From Chlamydomonas sphaeroides (taxonomy: Eukaryota; Chlorophyta; Chlorophyceae; Chlamydomonadales; Chlamydomonadaceae), in the NCBI GenBank assembly GCA_001662425.1, contig BDDC01000396.1:1-64000 (forward strand): a stretch of DNA of 64,000 nt, written 5' to 3'. The notes under the pieces are model-generated. The model worked only from the letters and a program-made list of their open reading frames with translations, did no database searches and was not told where the DNA came from. The position numbers were made by a program, and so were the translations under genes. This document shows positions 1 through 10,771 of this stretch, piece by piece. How positions within the stretch are numbered: position 1 is the stretch's first letter; each line of letters begins with the position of its first letter.

Positions 1-922
1 GCCGCTGCTGCCGCTCTCGCTGTGTCGCGGCCGCTTGCGGCGGCCGCTACCAACCCCTCCGCCTCCGCAGCCCGGCCCATCGCCGCCCGCCCCATCGCCG
101 CCGCCACGGCGGAAGCAGGCCGGGCGCTCAGCCCCGAGCAGCTGGAGGCACAGCAGCAACAGCAGCAGCATGTCCAGAGCGGCATTGAGGTCACGGTCTT
201 GTTACGTAGTGGGTGGGCAGGAGCGTGCTGCTACGCTGCCGGTATTCACCGCGCAGTCCCGCTGCTTGTGTTACCCATTCACCCGGCCACCCAGTCACCC
301 ACCCATAAAACCGCGAAACTTACTCCATGTCGTGCCGCAGCTTTGGCAGATTTGCATGCCATGCGCACGCCGGGCCCCAGGCAGCATCCTCGCAGGCAGC
401 TGGCCGCACCCGCAGTTGTTGTAGACCGGGGGCGTAGGGCAGGGGCCGCGCACGCACACTCCATTAGACCTCGAGCAAGCTCCCTTTCTAGCAGACATGC
501 ACTTTTCACGCCACCTTCCACCCAACACCCTTCGTACCTGCGAGGTGCGGCACTCGTTATTTATGACCACGTGCCGCGAGTACCGCTCGCGCAGCAGCCG
601 AACAGACTCCTTGTGAGGCGGCTGGCCCTGGCGGCTGATCGCCGAGTTCCACCCGGCGCTGCCGCATCCCAAGCCCACCACAACTTCGCCCTTGGGCCGC
701 CCGCCAGTCAGCCGCACGGCTTCGCGGTGCAGCACCCGCTGCTTGCGGATGTACACCTCGAGCCGCTTCTTGCGCGGGGGGGGTGTCGAAAAAGTGGACC
801 AGGATGTCCAGCACGCCCAGCACGCCCCAGCCGCCGAACAGGTGCCGCAGCCGTACCTCGTGAGCGGCGCGGGTGGCAACCCGAGCGCTGGGAATGGCGG
901 ACAGGTAGGCAGCGATGGCCAT
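1..922 (-). pseudogene. Fanzor/TnpB-like RuvC nuclease, partial and frame-broken
   Basis: Read on the minus strand. The segment from 922 to 538 encodes a helical stretch, then VVVGLGCGSAG, then ECRTSQ ending at a GTACGA donor. A later exon ending at 324 carries MQICQSCGTTW. It splices through intron 323-198 to give W-NRDLNAALDML, the zinc-ribbon second half (CxxC) followed by the RDxNAA RuvC-III signature of TnpB and eukaryotic Fanzor proteins. The gene continues off the left edge in a Leu- and then Gly-rich tail. Two defects are visible. An eight-C run near 780 (minus strand) puts the two halves of the first exon in different frames, so one base too many or too few is present. The junction between 538 and the zinc-ribbon exon has no clean phase-matched acceptor. 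It could be a decayed copy or a live gene with a sequencing error. Family assignment rests on motifs only. Confidence 0.6.
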
Positions 923-1783
923 GCCTGCTTCCCCGCCGCCCGACCCCGGTCATTCGCCGCCCTCGCCTGGGGGCCGGCGCGGCGGGCGCCCTACCGGAGT
1001 TCTGGTCTGCTGATCGGCAGTCCAAAGGGAGACAACGTGCTGACGCTCACAACTATGTGCCAGGTTACCGCTAGGCGTCGCAAGGCCCCCACAACGGACC
1101 CCGCACGCTAGGAGGCGCTAGGGACGTATGGGGACGCCGGTTGGTCACGGAGGGTCACGGCGTGGCCCGTTCGCAAGTGGAGCGGTTGCAGTCGGATACA
1201 CACATATGGTGTGCAACTAGCGTGTCCAGTTTAAAAGTGACTTGAGGGACGCCTGGCCCAGGGCCGGCCCACGTCCCGCCGGCACTCCCAACCACGTCCG
1301 CGCGCGGCTCCCGCCACGTCCGCCGTCCGACAGCCGCGTGCAAGCATACAGTACAGCACCCGCTCCGCCGGATCAAACATATGGTGCGTGCTGACATGGG
1401 CATTGCAAGGTAGATATATGCCAAGCCGGCCCTCAAGTATAGCTCCGCGGGTATGCATTCTACCGGAGGCAACTCCCGCGCAACACCTGACGCGGTTGAT
1501 AGCAACATGATGAACTTGTAAGTAAGCTTTGCACCGGATGTAGCATAGGTCGAGGCGTGCAAGCCGAAGCCCCGAGTTGCCAATTGCTCCGCCGACGCGC
1601 TTTCCAAGGCACAACACCCGCCGACGCGGAGCAAGACTTACACAGCTACACACAAACATTTTTGACCGGACGGCAGTCCACAGGGTACACAATGACCTGA
1701 CCTTGACGCTTCGGGCTGGCATCCCCTCACGGCTGCGCTGACGTGGGCGACGAACCCTGCACCGCCCGCGCGGGCCGCGGATA
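923..1783. other. Intergenic, no gene recognised
   Basis: Open frames exist on both strands, but none shows splice-consistent, family-like protein sequence. It should hold the 5' part or promoter of the minus-strand Fanzor-like gene and the 5' UTR and promoter of the plus-strand gene starting at 1784. Confidence 0.4.
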
Positions 1784-4700
1784 ATGGAGCACAGTTCCTC
1801 CTATAACTGGGAGGTCTTCAACCGATACTGCGACGACTTCGCGGCGTCGCACGGCGGCCTTAAGCCGAAGGTAGAAGAAGTCCGCAGGTGAGGCTCTAAG
1901 ACAATTGGCCGGGGCCCTACGTGGCCTGGGCCGGCCCGGAACGGGGTCGCTAGGCAGAGCGTGGGCAGCCTCGCCGCCAATGCACGCAACATACGCAGCC
2001 CTAACGCCGCGCCCGGCTGCAAGCCAACGAGCACGCCTCGCTGGCCACCTGGGTAGTACAGCCATTGGGTGCGGCTGGCGAGCTGCGCGGCTGCCTTGCG
2101 AACGCGGTTGCTGCCGCGCCGAATTCCCCGCGTTGACTGCGCAAGAGGCCGCGCTTTCGCAGCCGGCGTGCCACACGCGTTGCAGCTTGGGTGTCTGTCG
2201 CTTACACAGGCCCGCATTCCCGGCCCCCTGCAGGTGGCACCGCGACAACGCTGAACTTGTCTGGCCCAACAGCCACGAGCGGCCCTCCGTGTTCTTGGCC
2301 GTCAGCCACAACAAGGGCCGCAGGTATGAGAGAGGGCAGGGCAGGGTGTCGGCGCTTTGCTTGGACTTAGGCCCGCATGCCAGGTCGCATGCAACGTCTC
2401 TCGAGCAGCTCGAGCATTGATCGAGCATTCTGCTATGTTGCATATGCAGCCGCTACTATTTTGGCCGCCAATATATTTTCGGACCCCCTTTCGGTCCGCT
2501 CAGGGTGCGCGGGAGCAAGACATGCGAGTATTACAAGCGGTACCGCGCTGGCAAGGCAGCGGAACAGCAGGTAGGCCCGCACGTGGCCTCCGACTCTCTG
2601 TCATCGGTGCAGTCGGGGTCTTGTGCGGTTCCTGCCGGCAGTGGTGTCGTCACACACAGCCGTTCCAACTGCAAGCTCAGCCGAGCACTCGGCTTAACCT
2701 TTGCATGCCTCTTGCCCCCGCAGCTTGCTGCTCGCTTGCAGCCTGCGGCCTTATCGGGGCGGCGCATCTTGGCCGTGACGGCAGCGGCACGGCGGCTGAA
2801 TACCGACGGGTCGCGCAGCTGTGGTAAGCGCACCACGCCGGATGGCAGCGCAGCGGCAGAGCTGGAGCTGCAGTGCTTCGAGCAATCCGACAAGCGGCGG
2901 CGGCTGCACTCCCAGTCGGCCACGCGCGGCAGCCGGGGCCGTGGGAATGCTCGCGGAGCCTCGTCGGAGGAGCTATCCGATGACCCGTCGTGGGCCTCCG
3001 GGGATGAGAGCAGCGAGGACAGCGGCTCGGGTACACACAACGGTCGCCGGCGCGCTGGCAGGCGCAGTGGGCCTGCCGGCTTCAGAGCGCAGGCGAAGGT
3101 CGCCGTGCACATAACCGTTGTGCGCCGTGGCGCCGATTGCCGCCCCGGTGAGATGCTCGGCCCTGCGGAGCTGCTGCATGGCGGTGCACCAATTGGCTGC
3201 GGCTTTCGCCAGCAGCCTCCGCGAGCCGGCTCTGGCAGCGGCTCCAGAAGCCGCGCGCTTGGGCCCGGCAGCCAGGAGTACGAGGACTCCGAGGGCGAGG
3301 GCGTCACCGGCGGTGGCACGGACGCTGAGGGCGAGGGCCTCGACCCGCGCCCGGCCCAGCGTGGGTCGGCATCTGCAGATGGCGCCACCGGGACCCAGCG
3401 CTTTGGCACGCGGCGACGCGGCTCTAGCGTGACCCGCAATGTGAGCGCCGAGGACGCCTGGCAAGACATCCCCCACCCCGGCGTTGCTCCGCCAGAGTGC
3501 CGCCGCGCTCGCTACAAGCAAGCTGGGGCTCCGTGCGGGGTTCTCCCCACCTTCGCCCGGTACGCCGAGACGCCGCTGGGGCCACTCCCCGTGTACAGAA
3601 TGGGCGGTGCCCGCAACGGCGCTGGCCTTGCCGGCCCTGCGGCGCGTGTCGGGCCCCCCTGCCGGCGCAGCCTGGAAGGCCGGCAGCGACCAGCGGTGGC
3701 CAAGCCTTCTCGCGCGGCTGGGGTGTCAGGTGCTACCAGCGACCCTCTCGACCTCCTGGCGCAGCTCGCATGCGAGGCGCTGGCGAGCCCGATGCCGGTG
3801 GCGGCTCAAGGTGTCAAGCAGCAGCCGCAGGAGCATGCGGACGATGCGAACGGCATGGGCATTACGGCCGAGGCGCAGGCACAGGGCGAAAGCGGCCAAC
3901 CCCACGTAGCTGACCCGTGCAGTGCCGATGGCGCTGAGGCTGCAAAGGCCGCCCTGTCGTGCCATCCCGGCGCCAGCGAGGGCTCGGCGCACAGCGGCGG
4001 CGCTGCTGCTGCGGCCCGGGAACGGCGCGACAGCGGGCGCGGTGCCGCCGCCTTCCGGGATCGGGATGAGGAGGCTACGGGCCAGAGGGCATCCGCGGAC
4101 GCCGAACACAGAGCAGACGAGGAGGAGCAATGTTCCGCGCCGCCGGCCGGCGCGTCGGGCGGCGTCACGCGCATCAGGGCGGAGCTCGGGCCTGTGACCT
4201 CCGAGGGCGTCAGCGCATCCACGCAGAACAGCGGCGGCGATGGCGGCGATGCAGGCGCGAGTCGCGCCCCGGCGCCCAGCTCGACGGCTGCGCTTGCGGC
4301 GCAGCTCCGGCACGCGCCGCCGTCGCCGCACTCATCTGCAGCGCTGCTGGCGTCGGATGCGCTCGACTGGGGCCTTACCGGTGATGGCGACGTGGACGCT
4401 GTCGGCGGGCCAGCGGCCAAGCAGGAGGCCGCTGCTCAGCAGGCCCTGCCGCTTGCGACGCCCACAGCGGCAACATCTTCCGTTGCCACCGCGCCTTCGG
4501 GTGGGACGGCGGCAGTGCCCGCACCCGCCGCTGCGCCTGCGCCGCAGCCGCACGGCTTTGCCGTGCCCGCTGCCTCCACAAGCGCAGCCACCGTGAGCAC
4601 TGGCACCGGGTCGGGCCCTAGCAGGCCCGCGGGAGCCGACAACGACGGCGGCTTGTCGTGCCTCCGGCCGGCAGTGGGCGCTGTCGCTAACATGGCCCAT

Positions 4701-5336
4701 CTGTCCAGCGGCGGATTGATTACCACGCTGTTTCAGCCGCGCTCTGTAAACCCCGCGCTGCCGCTGCCCGGGCCGCTGCCTCCGCTGCCATCGCCGCCCG
4801 GCAGCCTGTCGCTGCCGATGCATCCCGCGCCCTCGCCGCTGCCGCTGCTACCCCTGGCGATGCCGCCCGTGACATCCACAGCGCCGGGCCTGAGCCTGCC
4901 CGGCGGCCTGCCGCCGACCATGCTGTGGCCGCCGCTCAGTGGCGTGCACCCCGGCAGCCTGCCGCCGCCGCCGGCTCTGGGCATGCCCTTGCCGCCTCTG
5001 GCCGGCTTACCGCTGTTTTCGGAGCCGTCCCCCTCGGCCGCTGCAGCTGCCACCATGGCCAGCGCCATGGCTAGCGCCGAGCAGCTGCTCCCAATGGTGC
5101 GGCTGTTTCAGGCGCAAATGCAGATGGCGCAAGCGGCCGCGGCGCAGGAGCCCCTCGCGAGCGCCCTGGCGGCCGGCGCAGGCAGCTTTGGCGCGGGCGC
5201 GGCCGGCGTCGCCGCGCTGCTGCAGGCGGCGCCGCACGTTGCTCGGGTGCTGCCTCCGCCCATGGACGTGGGCATGGTGGCCGGGGCGGTTTCGCCGCAT
5301 GGCGCTCTTGTGCCAATGCCGCGGCCCCTGCAATAG
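1784..5336 (+). CDS. Conserved-looking protein of unknown function with long disordered tail
   Basis: Four exons: 1784-1887, 2234-2323, 2504-2570 and 2724-5336, giving about 957 aa. Intron phases are 2, 2 and 0, all GT-AG, and the third intron is in frame so it also reads open. The first ~85 residues look folded: an aromatic- and charge-rich segment with NWEVFNRYCDDF, WHRDNAELVWPN, SVFLAVSHNKGRR and CEYYKRYRAGKAAEQQ. The rest is Ala/Gly/Pro/Ser-rich, with acidic patches around residues 155-180 and a Pro/Leu-rich C-terminal third. I do not recognise the N-terminal module. The layout (short folded N-terminus plus long disorder) recalls volvocine regulatory proteins, but that is inference only. 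Start chosen as the ATG giving an open first exon with a matching donor phase. A TGTAA signal lies about 530 bases after the stop. Exon 2 is duplicated exactly at 7136-7632. Confidence 0.65.
1906..2393 (+). repeat. Segmental duplication, copy 1
   Basis: This ~490-base block covers most of intron 1, all of exon 2 and part of intron 2 of the gene at 1784-5336. It is repeated in the same orientation at 7136-7632 with only scattered differences. Confidence 0.9.
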
Positions 5337-5863
5337 CGCGGTCTTGCCTGCGCTGTAGGGGCACGGGCGACCGCTGAGGCCATGCGCGTAGGAGGCGCTG
5401 CTTCAGTCAGGATTCGGGACCCGGAACAGGTGTTGAGTATGTGGCTTGTGGTGTCCTTGTGTGCGCGCGGCGGGCTGGTGTGCTGTGGTAATAAGAGTGT
5501 TGCAGTGTTACTTGCGTGGCGTGTATGCGCCAGGGCGTCCTAGCCCTTCAGCCCTTTTACCGCCGTCCGGTGTTCGGGTGTTTTTTGCGCGACCCACCTC
5601 AGCCGACTGGCATTGTGGCCGCCTGCCTATGCTATCGAGCGCCTTCACCCCACCGATGCGACAGATTTTGCCGGCGGCGGTTGCTCGTTGGGTCCATGTG
5701 GCGTCTGCGATTGTTGAACCTTCTCGCGTGGGGTGCATGCCGGCCGCCCGCGGCGGCAAGTCGGAAAAGCGCCAGGGCGCGGCTGCGCCGCGTGGCTAGG
5801 AGCTCGTGGCTTGTTTTGGGTGGGGAGGCGCCGAGCGGCATGTTGCCGCAGGAGAGCGAGGGG

Positions 5864-5868
5864 TGTAA
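5864..5868 (+). terminator. Poly(A) signal TGTAA
   Basis: TGTAA, the usual chlorophycean poly(A) signal, about 530 bases after the stop codon at 5336. It is a likely 3' end for that gene. Further TGTAA words at about 6750 and 7044 could be alternatives. Confidence 0.5.
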
Positions 5869-5883
5869 TGCGGATTTTGGCCC

Positions 5884-7135
5884 TGACGGCGGCCCCTTCC
5901 TCGCATGTGGGCCCCCTGCTGAGGCCTGGATAGCATGCTGGCGGCTTGCCGTTGGGCGCGGACGAGCCCGCGAGCTTTGCTCGGGGGGCTGGGCCGCCCG
6001 CCCGCAAGCGGCGGCGAGGGCGGCTGGCAGCGCATGGCTCGCCGGCCGGCCACGGCGCAGTGCCGCCGCCGCTGCGGTGGAGAGCTGTGCGGGGTGTAGC
6101 GAGTGAGGCGAGCTGGGACGTGTGCCGGGGCGGTTGTGGTGTGACGCCGGCGTCGGACGGGCTGGGGCCCGTCCTGATAGGGCTCGGCGTCCGTGATGGC
6201 GGCAGGGCGGCCGCGGCTGGAGCTTTGTGACGCTTTGTGAGTGTGGGAGCGGGGCTCGGACCGTGACCGTGACCGTGGTGAGCCGGCGGCGGTGCGTGGC
6301 GCCCCGGCATATGCTCGGGTAGCGCCCATGCGCGCCGCATCGAGGTTCAGGGCTTGGGCCGCTCGGACCTGACGTGACTGCTGCGCCGCGGCCGTCGCGC
6401 CGCTTGCGCGACGCCGTAATCCACGGGCTGTAGCCATGTGTGTGGCTTGCCGTGCACATGGCTGTGTATTAGTACAGGGCGCTGGTGCGGAATGCGCCGG
6501 GCAACGCGAGTCGGACCTCTGTGTGTGTGTTTGTGCCTGCGCGGCGCGTGGCGCTGTAGAACTGGGGTGCTGGATTGCCGGGCGGGGGTGTGCACCGTAT
6601 GTGTGCTTTGGGCCGAAGGGCGCCGCAGCACGCACCTATTTGCGTGCAGGCGGCGCTGGCAGCGCATGACTAATGTGCTGCCGTACATTCGGCGGGGCGC
6701 GCATAGCAGTCCGTTCGTGCAGCGGGGCGCATGATCTCCTGCTGAACGGCTGTAACCGCACCATATACCGGTGTTACAAGATGACGCCCGCGCCCGAGCC
6801 ACAGCAGCTCGTTGATTCTGTTCGATACCAAACCCAGCGCGCCGTGCACTCTTTGAATGCTACAGCAACAGCGGAGTGCACTGGCATGGCGCCTACCTGT
6901 CCTGAGTATGCTCCTGGCAAGGTGGAGCTTCTGGTTCCTGGCGTGGCTGTCGGCCCTGGCAGCGGCGAGGCTGGCGGTGACCCTCGGCGACGACGGCGGG
7001 ACCTTCGGCGGCAGCTGGAGCCGCGGTCGGCTGTTATGGAGACCTGTAACGGTTCGCGATAACGGGTCGTGTTGATTGGTACAACGATATATGAAGCAGG
7101 AGGCCCCTGGTATGCATAAAGCAGAGGAGAATATA
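5884..7135. other. Intergenic, no gene recognised
   Basis: Many frames are open because of the base composition. The 6857-7075 plus-strand frame encodes a short hydrophobic segment, but it lacks a convincing context or splice partners. Nothing here is supported as a gene. Confidence 0.4.
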
Positions 7136-7632
7136 TGGCCGGGGCCCTTCGTTCGCGGCTGGGCCTGCCCGGGACGGGGTCGCTATGATGAGCGTGGGCA
7201 GCCTCGCCGCCAATGCACGCAACTTACGCAGCCCTAACGCCGCGCCCGGCTGCAAGCCAACGAGCACGCCTCGCTGGCCACCTGGGTAGTACAGCCATTG
7301 GGTGCGGCGGGCGAGTTGCGCGGCTGCCTTGCGTACGCGGTTGCTGCCGCGCCGAATTCCCCGCATTCGTTGGGTGCGCACGAGGCCGCGCTTTCGCAGC
7401 CGGCGTGCCACACGCGTTGCAGCTTGGGTGTCTGTCGCTTACACAGGCCTGCGTTCCCGGCCCCCTGCAGGTGGCACCGCGACAACGCTGAACTTGTCTG
7501 GCCCAACAGCCACGAGCGGCCCTCCGTGTTCTTGGCCGTCAGCCACAACAAGGGCCGCAGGTGTGTCAAAGAGAGGGCAGGGCAGGGTGTCGGCGCTTTG
7601 CTTGGACTCGCGCCCTGCATGCCAGGTCGCAT
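7136..7632 (+). repeat. Segmental duplication, copy 2 with orphan exon
   Basis: Second copy of the block at 1906-2393. The 90-base exon (7470-7559) is identical base for base to exon 2 of the upstream gene and keeps its CTGCAG acceptor. The donor has changed from GTATGAG to GTGTGTC, and no copies of exons 1, 3 or 4 lie nearby. It sits in the 3' flank of the minus-strand gene ending at 7772. That gene's only nearby TGTAA word (minus strand, 7443-7439) falls inside the duplicated block. Confidence 0.85.
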
Positions 7633-7771
7633 GCGCCGCTGGAGCTAGGGCCGCGACGCCTCCCGCTACGTGCACACAAGCTCTGCTACCCCAACTCTCC
7701 AACCCCTTTCAACTTCGCCCGGCCCGGCACGCAAGCCCTCGTGCCGCCAACGGCCGCAGCGCCGCGCGCCT

Positions 7772-10448
7772 TCACGCATAGTCGGCGCCGTGCGACCTGT
7801 CGCTCTGGCCCTGCCGCGGCAGCTCTGCGCCCTTGTTGCCATATCCCAGGCGCCCCAGCGCCCGCCGCACGCGCTCCGCCTCCTCGCCGCCCAGCGCCGC
7901 CGCCTCGCCCTCGCCGCCGCCGCCGCCGTCGCCGTCGGGACGGCTGCCAAGCTGCACGCCGTCCGCCGTCGCACGGCCGCCGTCAGTGACGTCGCCGCCG
8001 CCGCTGCCGCTGCCACCGCCACCACTGAGACGTCGGTGCACGGCATCAGCGAAGATGCGGCCGGGGCTGGCGCCTGTGGCGGCGTAGCTCTCAACCTGCG
8101 GGCATGGGTCCGTGGGGGCATGGGTCCTTGCGGGCATGGGTCCGCGGGAGCACGCGGGCCTCGCTGGACCGGCGCCGCGGCCCTGCACATCGGCGGCCCC
8201 AGCCCGCAAGCCGTGGCTGCAGCATTCACCACTACAGCTCGTGCCAGCTACGGGCGCGCCGCAACCTTGTATCCCTAAAAGCCTTTCAAGGCCGAGCCCG
8301 CAGAGCCCTCCCCGGGCAGCCCGGCCACGCACCAGCTCCGCCAGCTGGCTGCCCGACAGGCGGTGCAGCTCCGACACCAGGTTGCGGCCCAGGCTGTCCA
8401 GCACCATCTGGGGGCGAGAGGGTGGGATAAGCGGGACGAGAGGCGCAGTGCAAGGTTATGGAAGCCAGGCACTGTGACTGTACGTTGTGCAGTGAGAGCG
8501 CTGTTGCGGCCCAGGCTGTCCAGGGCGGCGCAGAGTGTGTGTAGAGCACTGTGTTTGCGCTAGTTGCCAAGGACTATCTGGGGGCGGGAATGGGAGCAAG
8601 GGTGGGGAAGCAGAAGGCACCGGAGGATGGAGCACGGCGGTGAACGAACTGCAGTGATGAGGAGTGCGGCGTGTGCAGCGAGCGGCGGGTGGGGTAGGGT
8701 GCAAACTGTAACTCGACCGTCTGCTGGCTTCGCTTCAGTTCAATCAGGGTGCGGCCAGGCCATGCCGCAGTGCCTGACCCGGGGGAGCAGGAGCTGGCGT
8801 GGCTAGGCGGCAGCAAGGCCTTGATGGACGAGAGCCGGGCGAGGAGGCTGGCAGGGGGCATAGCGAGTGGGGACCAAACGAAGAGGGCAACCGGGCAGGC
8901 GGCGACCCGCAGCTGACCACAAGTGCCACAACGAACGCCAACCCCACCTCGTCGTCTACCCCCAGCCGCCCCAAGCACTGCGCCACCGTCGCCGCCTGGC
9001 CGGGGCTGAGCCGCTCCGCGCCCGCCACCACCATGCCTGCGGCCGCACGGGACGCAGGGAGGAGGCGCCCGGCGCCCTTGCACATACGCCAGCCCTCTGT
9101 AGCGACGTGATGGTCTGATCCCCCCACAGGCGCCGGCCGCAGCGGCAGCGGTGTGGACTGACGCCGGTGCGCGGGCGCACGTTCTCAGGCCTCTGGTCCC
9201 CGCACTGAGCCCTGAGCTCACTCAGCAGGGACTGGAAGGTCTGGTTGCCCGTCAGCTGCTGCCGGGCCCCCTCGCCTGCGAGCAGAGCAGGCGGGCCCGG
9301 CAGCGGCAGTCATGAAGGCGGGCCGGCCGCCGGCGCCGCGCAGTGTCCGGTCACAGGCCTCCCAGCCGCAGGGTGTCAGCATGCCGCGCCGCCAGGACGG
9401 CAGCCCGCTAGGCCGCGTGGCGGCTGCGGAGCCCACCCTGAGCGCCGCACTTGCCCTTGTCCCAGGGCGATGCACCGCTGCACCCGGCCGCGTCTGCGAC
9501 GGCCGTCAGGGCGGCCACCAGAGCCCCCTCGTCGAAGTCGCCGCCTGTGCGCTCCACCACCTGGCCTCGGGCAGGGGCCGGGGTGTGTGCGGTGGCGGGG
9601 AAGGGAGCACAAGGCGTGGGCAGCCGGGCTGGGGCGCCGGCGCGCAGGCCACCGCTTGCGCGCTGTTGCATAATCATGGGAGGTGGTCGTGAGGGTAGGG
9701 TAGCAGCTAACACGGAGCCCTGAGCCCCCCAGGTCTCACCGCACCTGCAGCACCGCCCCCGGGTCGCCGCCACGGCCCGCCTCCGCCAGCTCCCGCGCCA
9801 GCCGCTCCGCGGTCTGCGGGTCGGTCGGGGCCCGGCGGTCGTCGGGCTGGTGTCCGGCGAAGCGCTCCTGCGGCGGGCCCGACGAGAAGGGCGCAGGCGC
9901 GGTGATGATGAGGAGAGCGGGCTGGGTGAGGGGCATGGAGCTGCTGCGCGGTGGTGGGCCCTTATGACCGCGGCAGGTGGGGGCGGTGCGGCAAGAGGCG
10001 CACCTACCCCAGCCACCGCCTCCTGCGTGCCCTGCACCGCATTGTTGCCGCGGTTGTGCTCTGCGTCGCTGCCGCTGCCCCCCGTGATGCTGTAGTGGCG
10101 GGCCTGCGCTGGCGGCAGCGGCAGCGGGGGGCGGGGGTGAGGGAGCGGCACGGCGGCCCGGGCGCAAGCTTCCGTAGTGGGGATGGGTTGGGCGCAGCGC
10201 CGCACCTGTTGCGCAATGCCCCCAGCAGAACCGCCAGCGCTGCCAGCGCTGCCAGCACTGCAGGCGATGTGCGGAGGCGGGTGACGCGGCGCCGCTCCTC
10301 GGCCGGGCTGCAGCGGCGCGAGTGCTGCGGCTAGCTGGGTGTCCGCTGTCGAACGCGCTGCGGCCGAGGCCAGCGCGCGCGACAGAGCGCCGGCCAGCGA
10401 GCTGCCGCCGCGGCGCAAGGCCCCGACTAGGAGCGCGGCGGAGAGCAT
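7772..10448 (-). CDS. Mitochondrially targeted alpha-helical protein, function unknown
   Basis: Eight exons on the minus strand: 10448-10206, 10103-10008, 9867-9745, 9560-9437, 9275-9222, 9036-8948, 8407-8333 and 8095-7772, giving about 375 aa with matching phases. The N-terminus is rich in Arg, Ala, Ser and Leu without acidic residues and ends near ARHYSITGGSG, a typical mitochondrial presequence and processing region. The middle consists of paired helices such as FQSLLSMVVAGAERLSPGQ, ATVAQCLGRLGVDDE and NLVSELHRLSGSQLAEL. These resemble the degenerate ~35-residue helical repeats of FASTK, RAP and heptatricopeptide RNA-binding proteins. No RAP domain is visible. The last exon adds a Gly-rich linker and one more helix pair (ERVRRALGRLGYGN). 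An organelle RNA or ribosome role is plausible but unproven. The exon 4 to 5 junction is the least certain. Confidence 0.6.
8381..8597. repeat. Partial exon duplication inside an intron
   Basis: The boundary of the exon at 8407-8333 (its acceptor plus the bases encoding LDSLGRN) recurs, broken by an insertion, at 8502-8597 within the preceding intron. The second copy has in-frame damage (a stop after the acceptor), so it looks like a dead tandem copy. Confidence 0.6.
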
Positions 10449-10771
10449 CGTTCGCGTGTGATACGTGCGCTAGGGTACAAGCTGCTGCGCTGCGGCAACT
10501 GGGGTGGGTTGGCGGGCTAGAGGGGAGCAGGCGTGGCGCCCTGCGGGCGGCCGATGCCTGCCGATGCGAGGGGAACCTACGGGGCATCCCGCGCCGCACA
10601 CCACAACAACTGCTGACCATTCCCAGCAGCGCGCAGTGGCACTAGTACATACCAGCCCAGCAGCAGGCCGCAGTTCTTGCAGACTCACACAAGGAACCAG
10701 GGGTCACTGCGACAGGCTTTCGCCGGCAAGCCAACAGACGTGCCGGGCGCTTCGCGCCCGCTGACACGACC

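Noticed and set aside
1155..1722. Minus-strand frames as N-terminal exons of the Fanzor-like gene
   Set aside because: No motif of the family and no phase-matched junction to the exon near 922 could be found.
6857..7075. Small plus-strand frame with a hydrophobic segment
   Set aside because: No convincing context, conserved motif or splice partner; such frames are common in this base composition.
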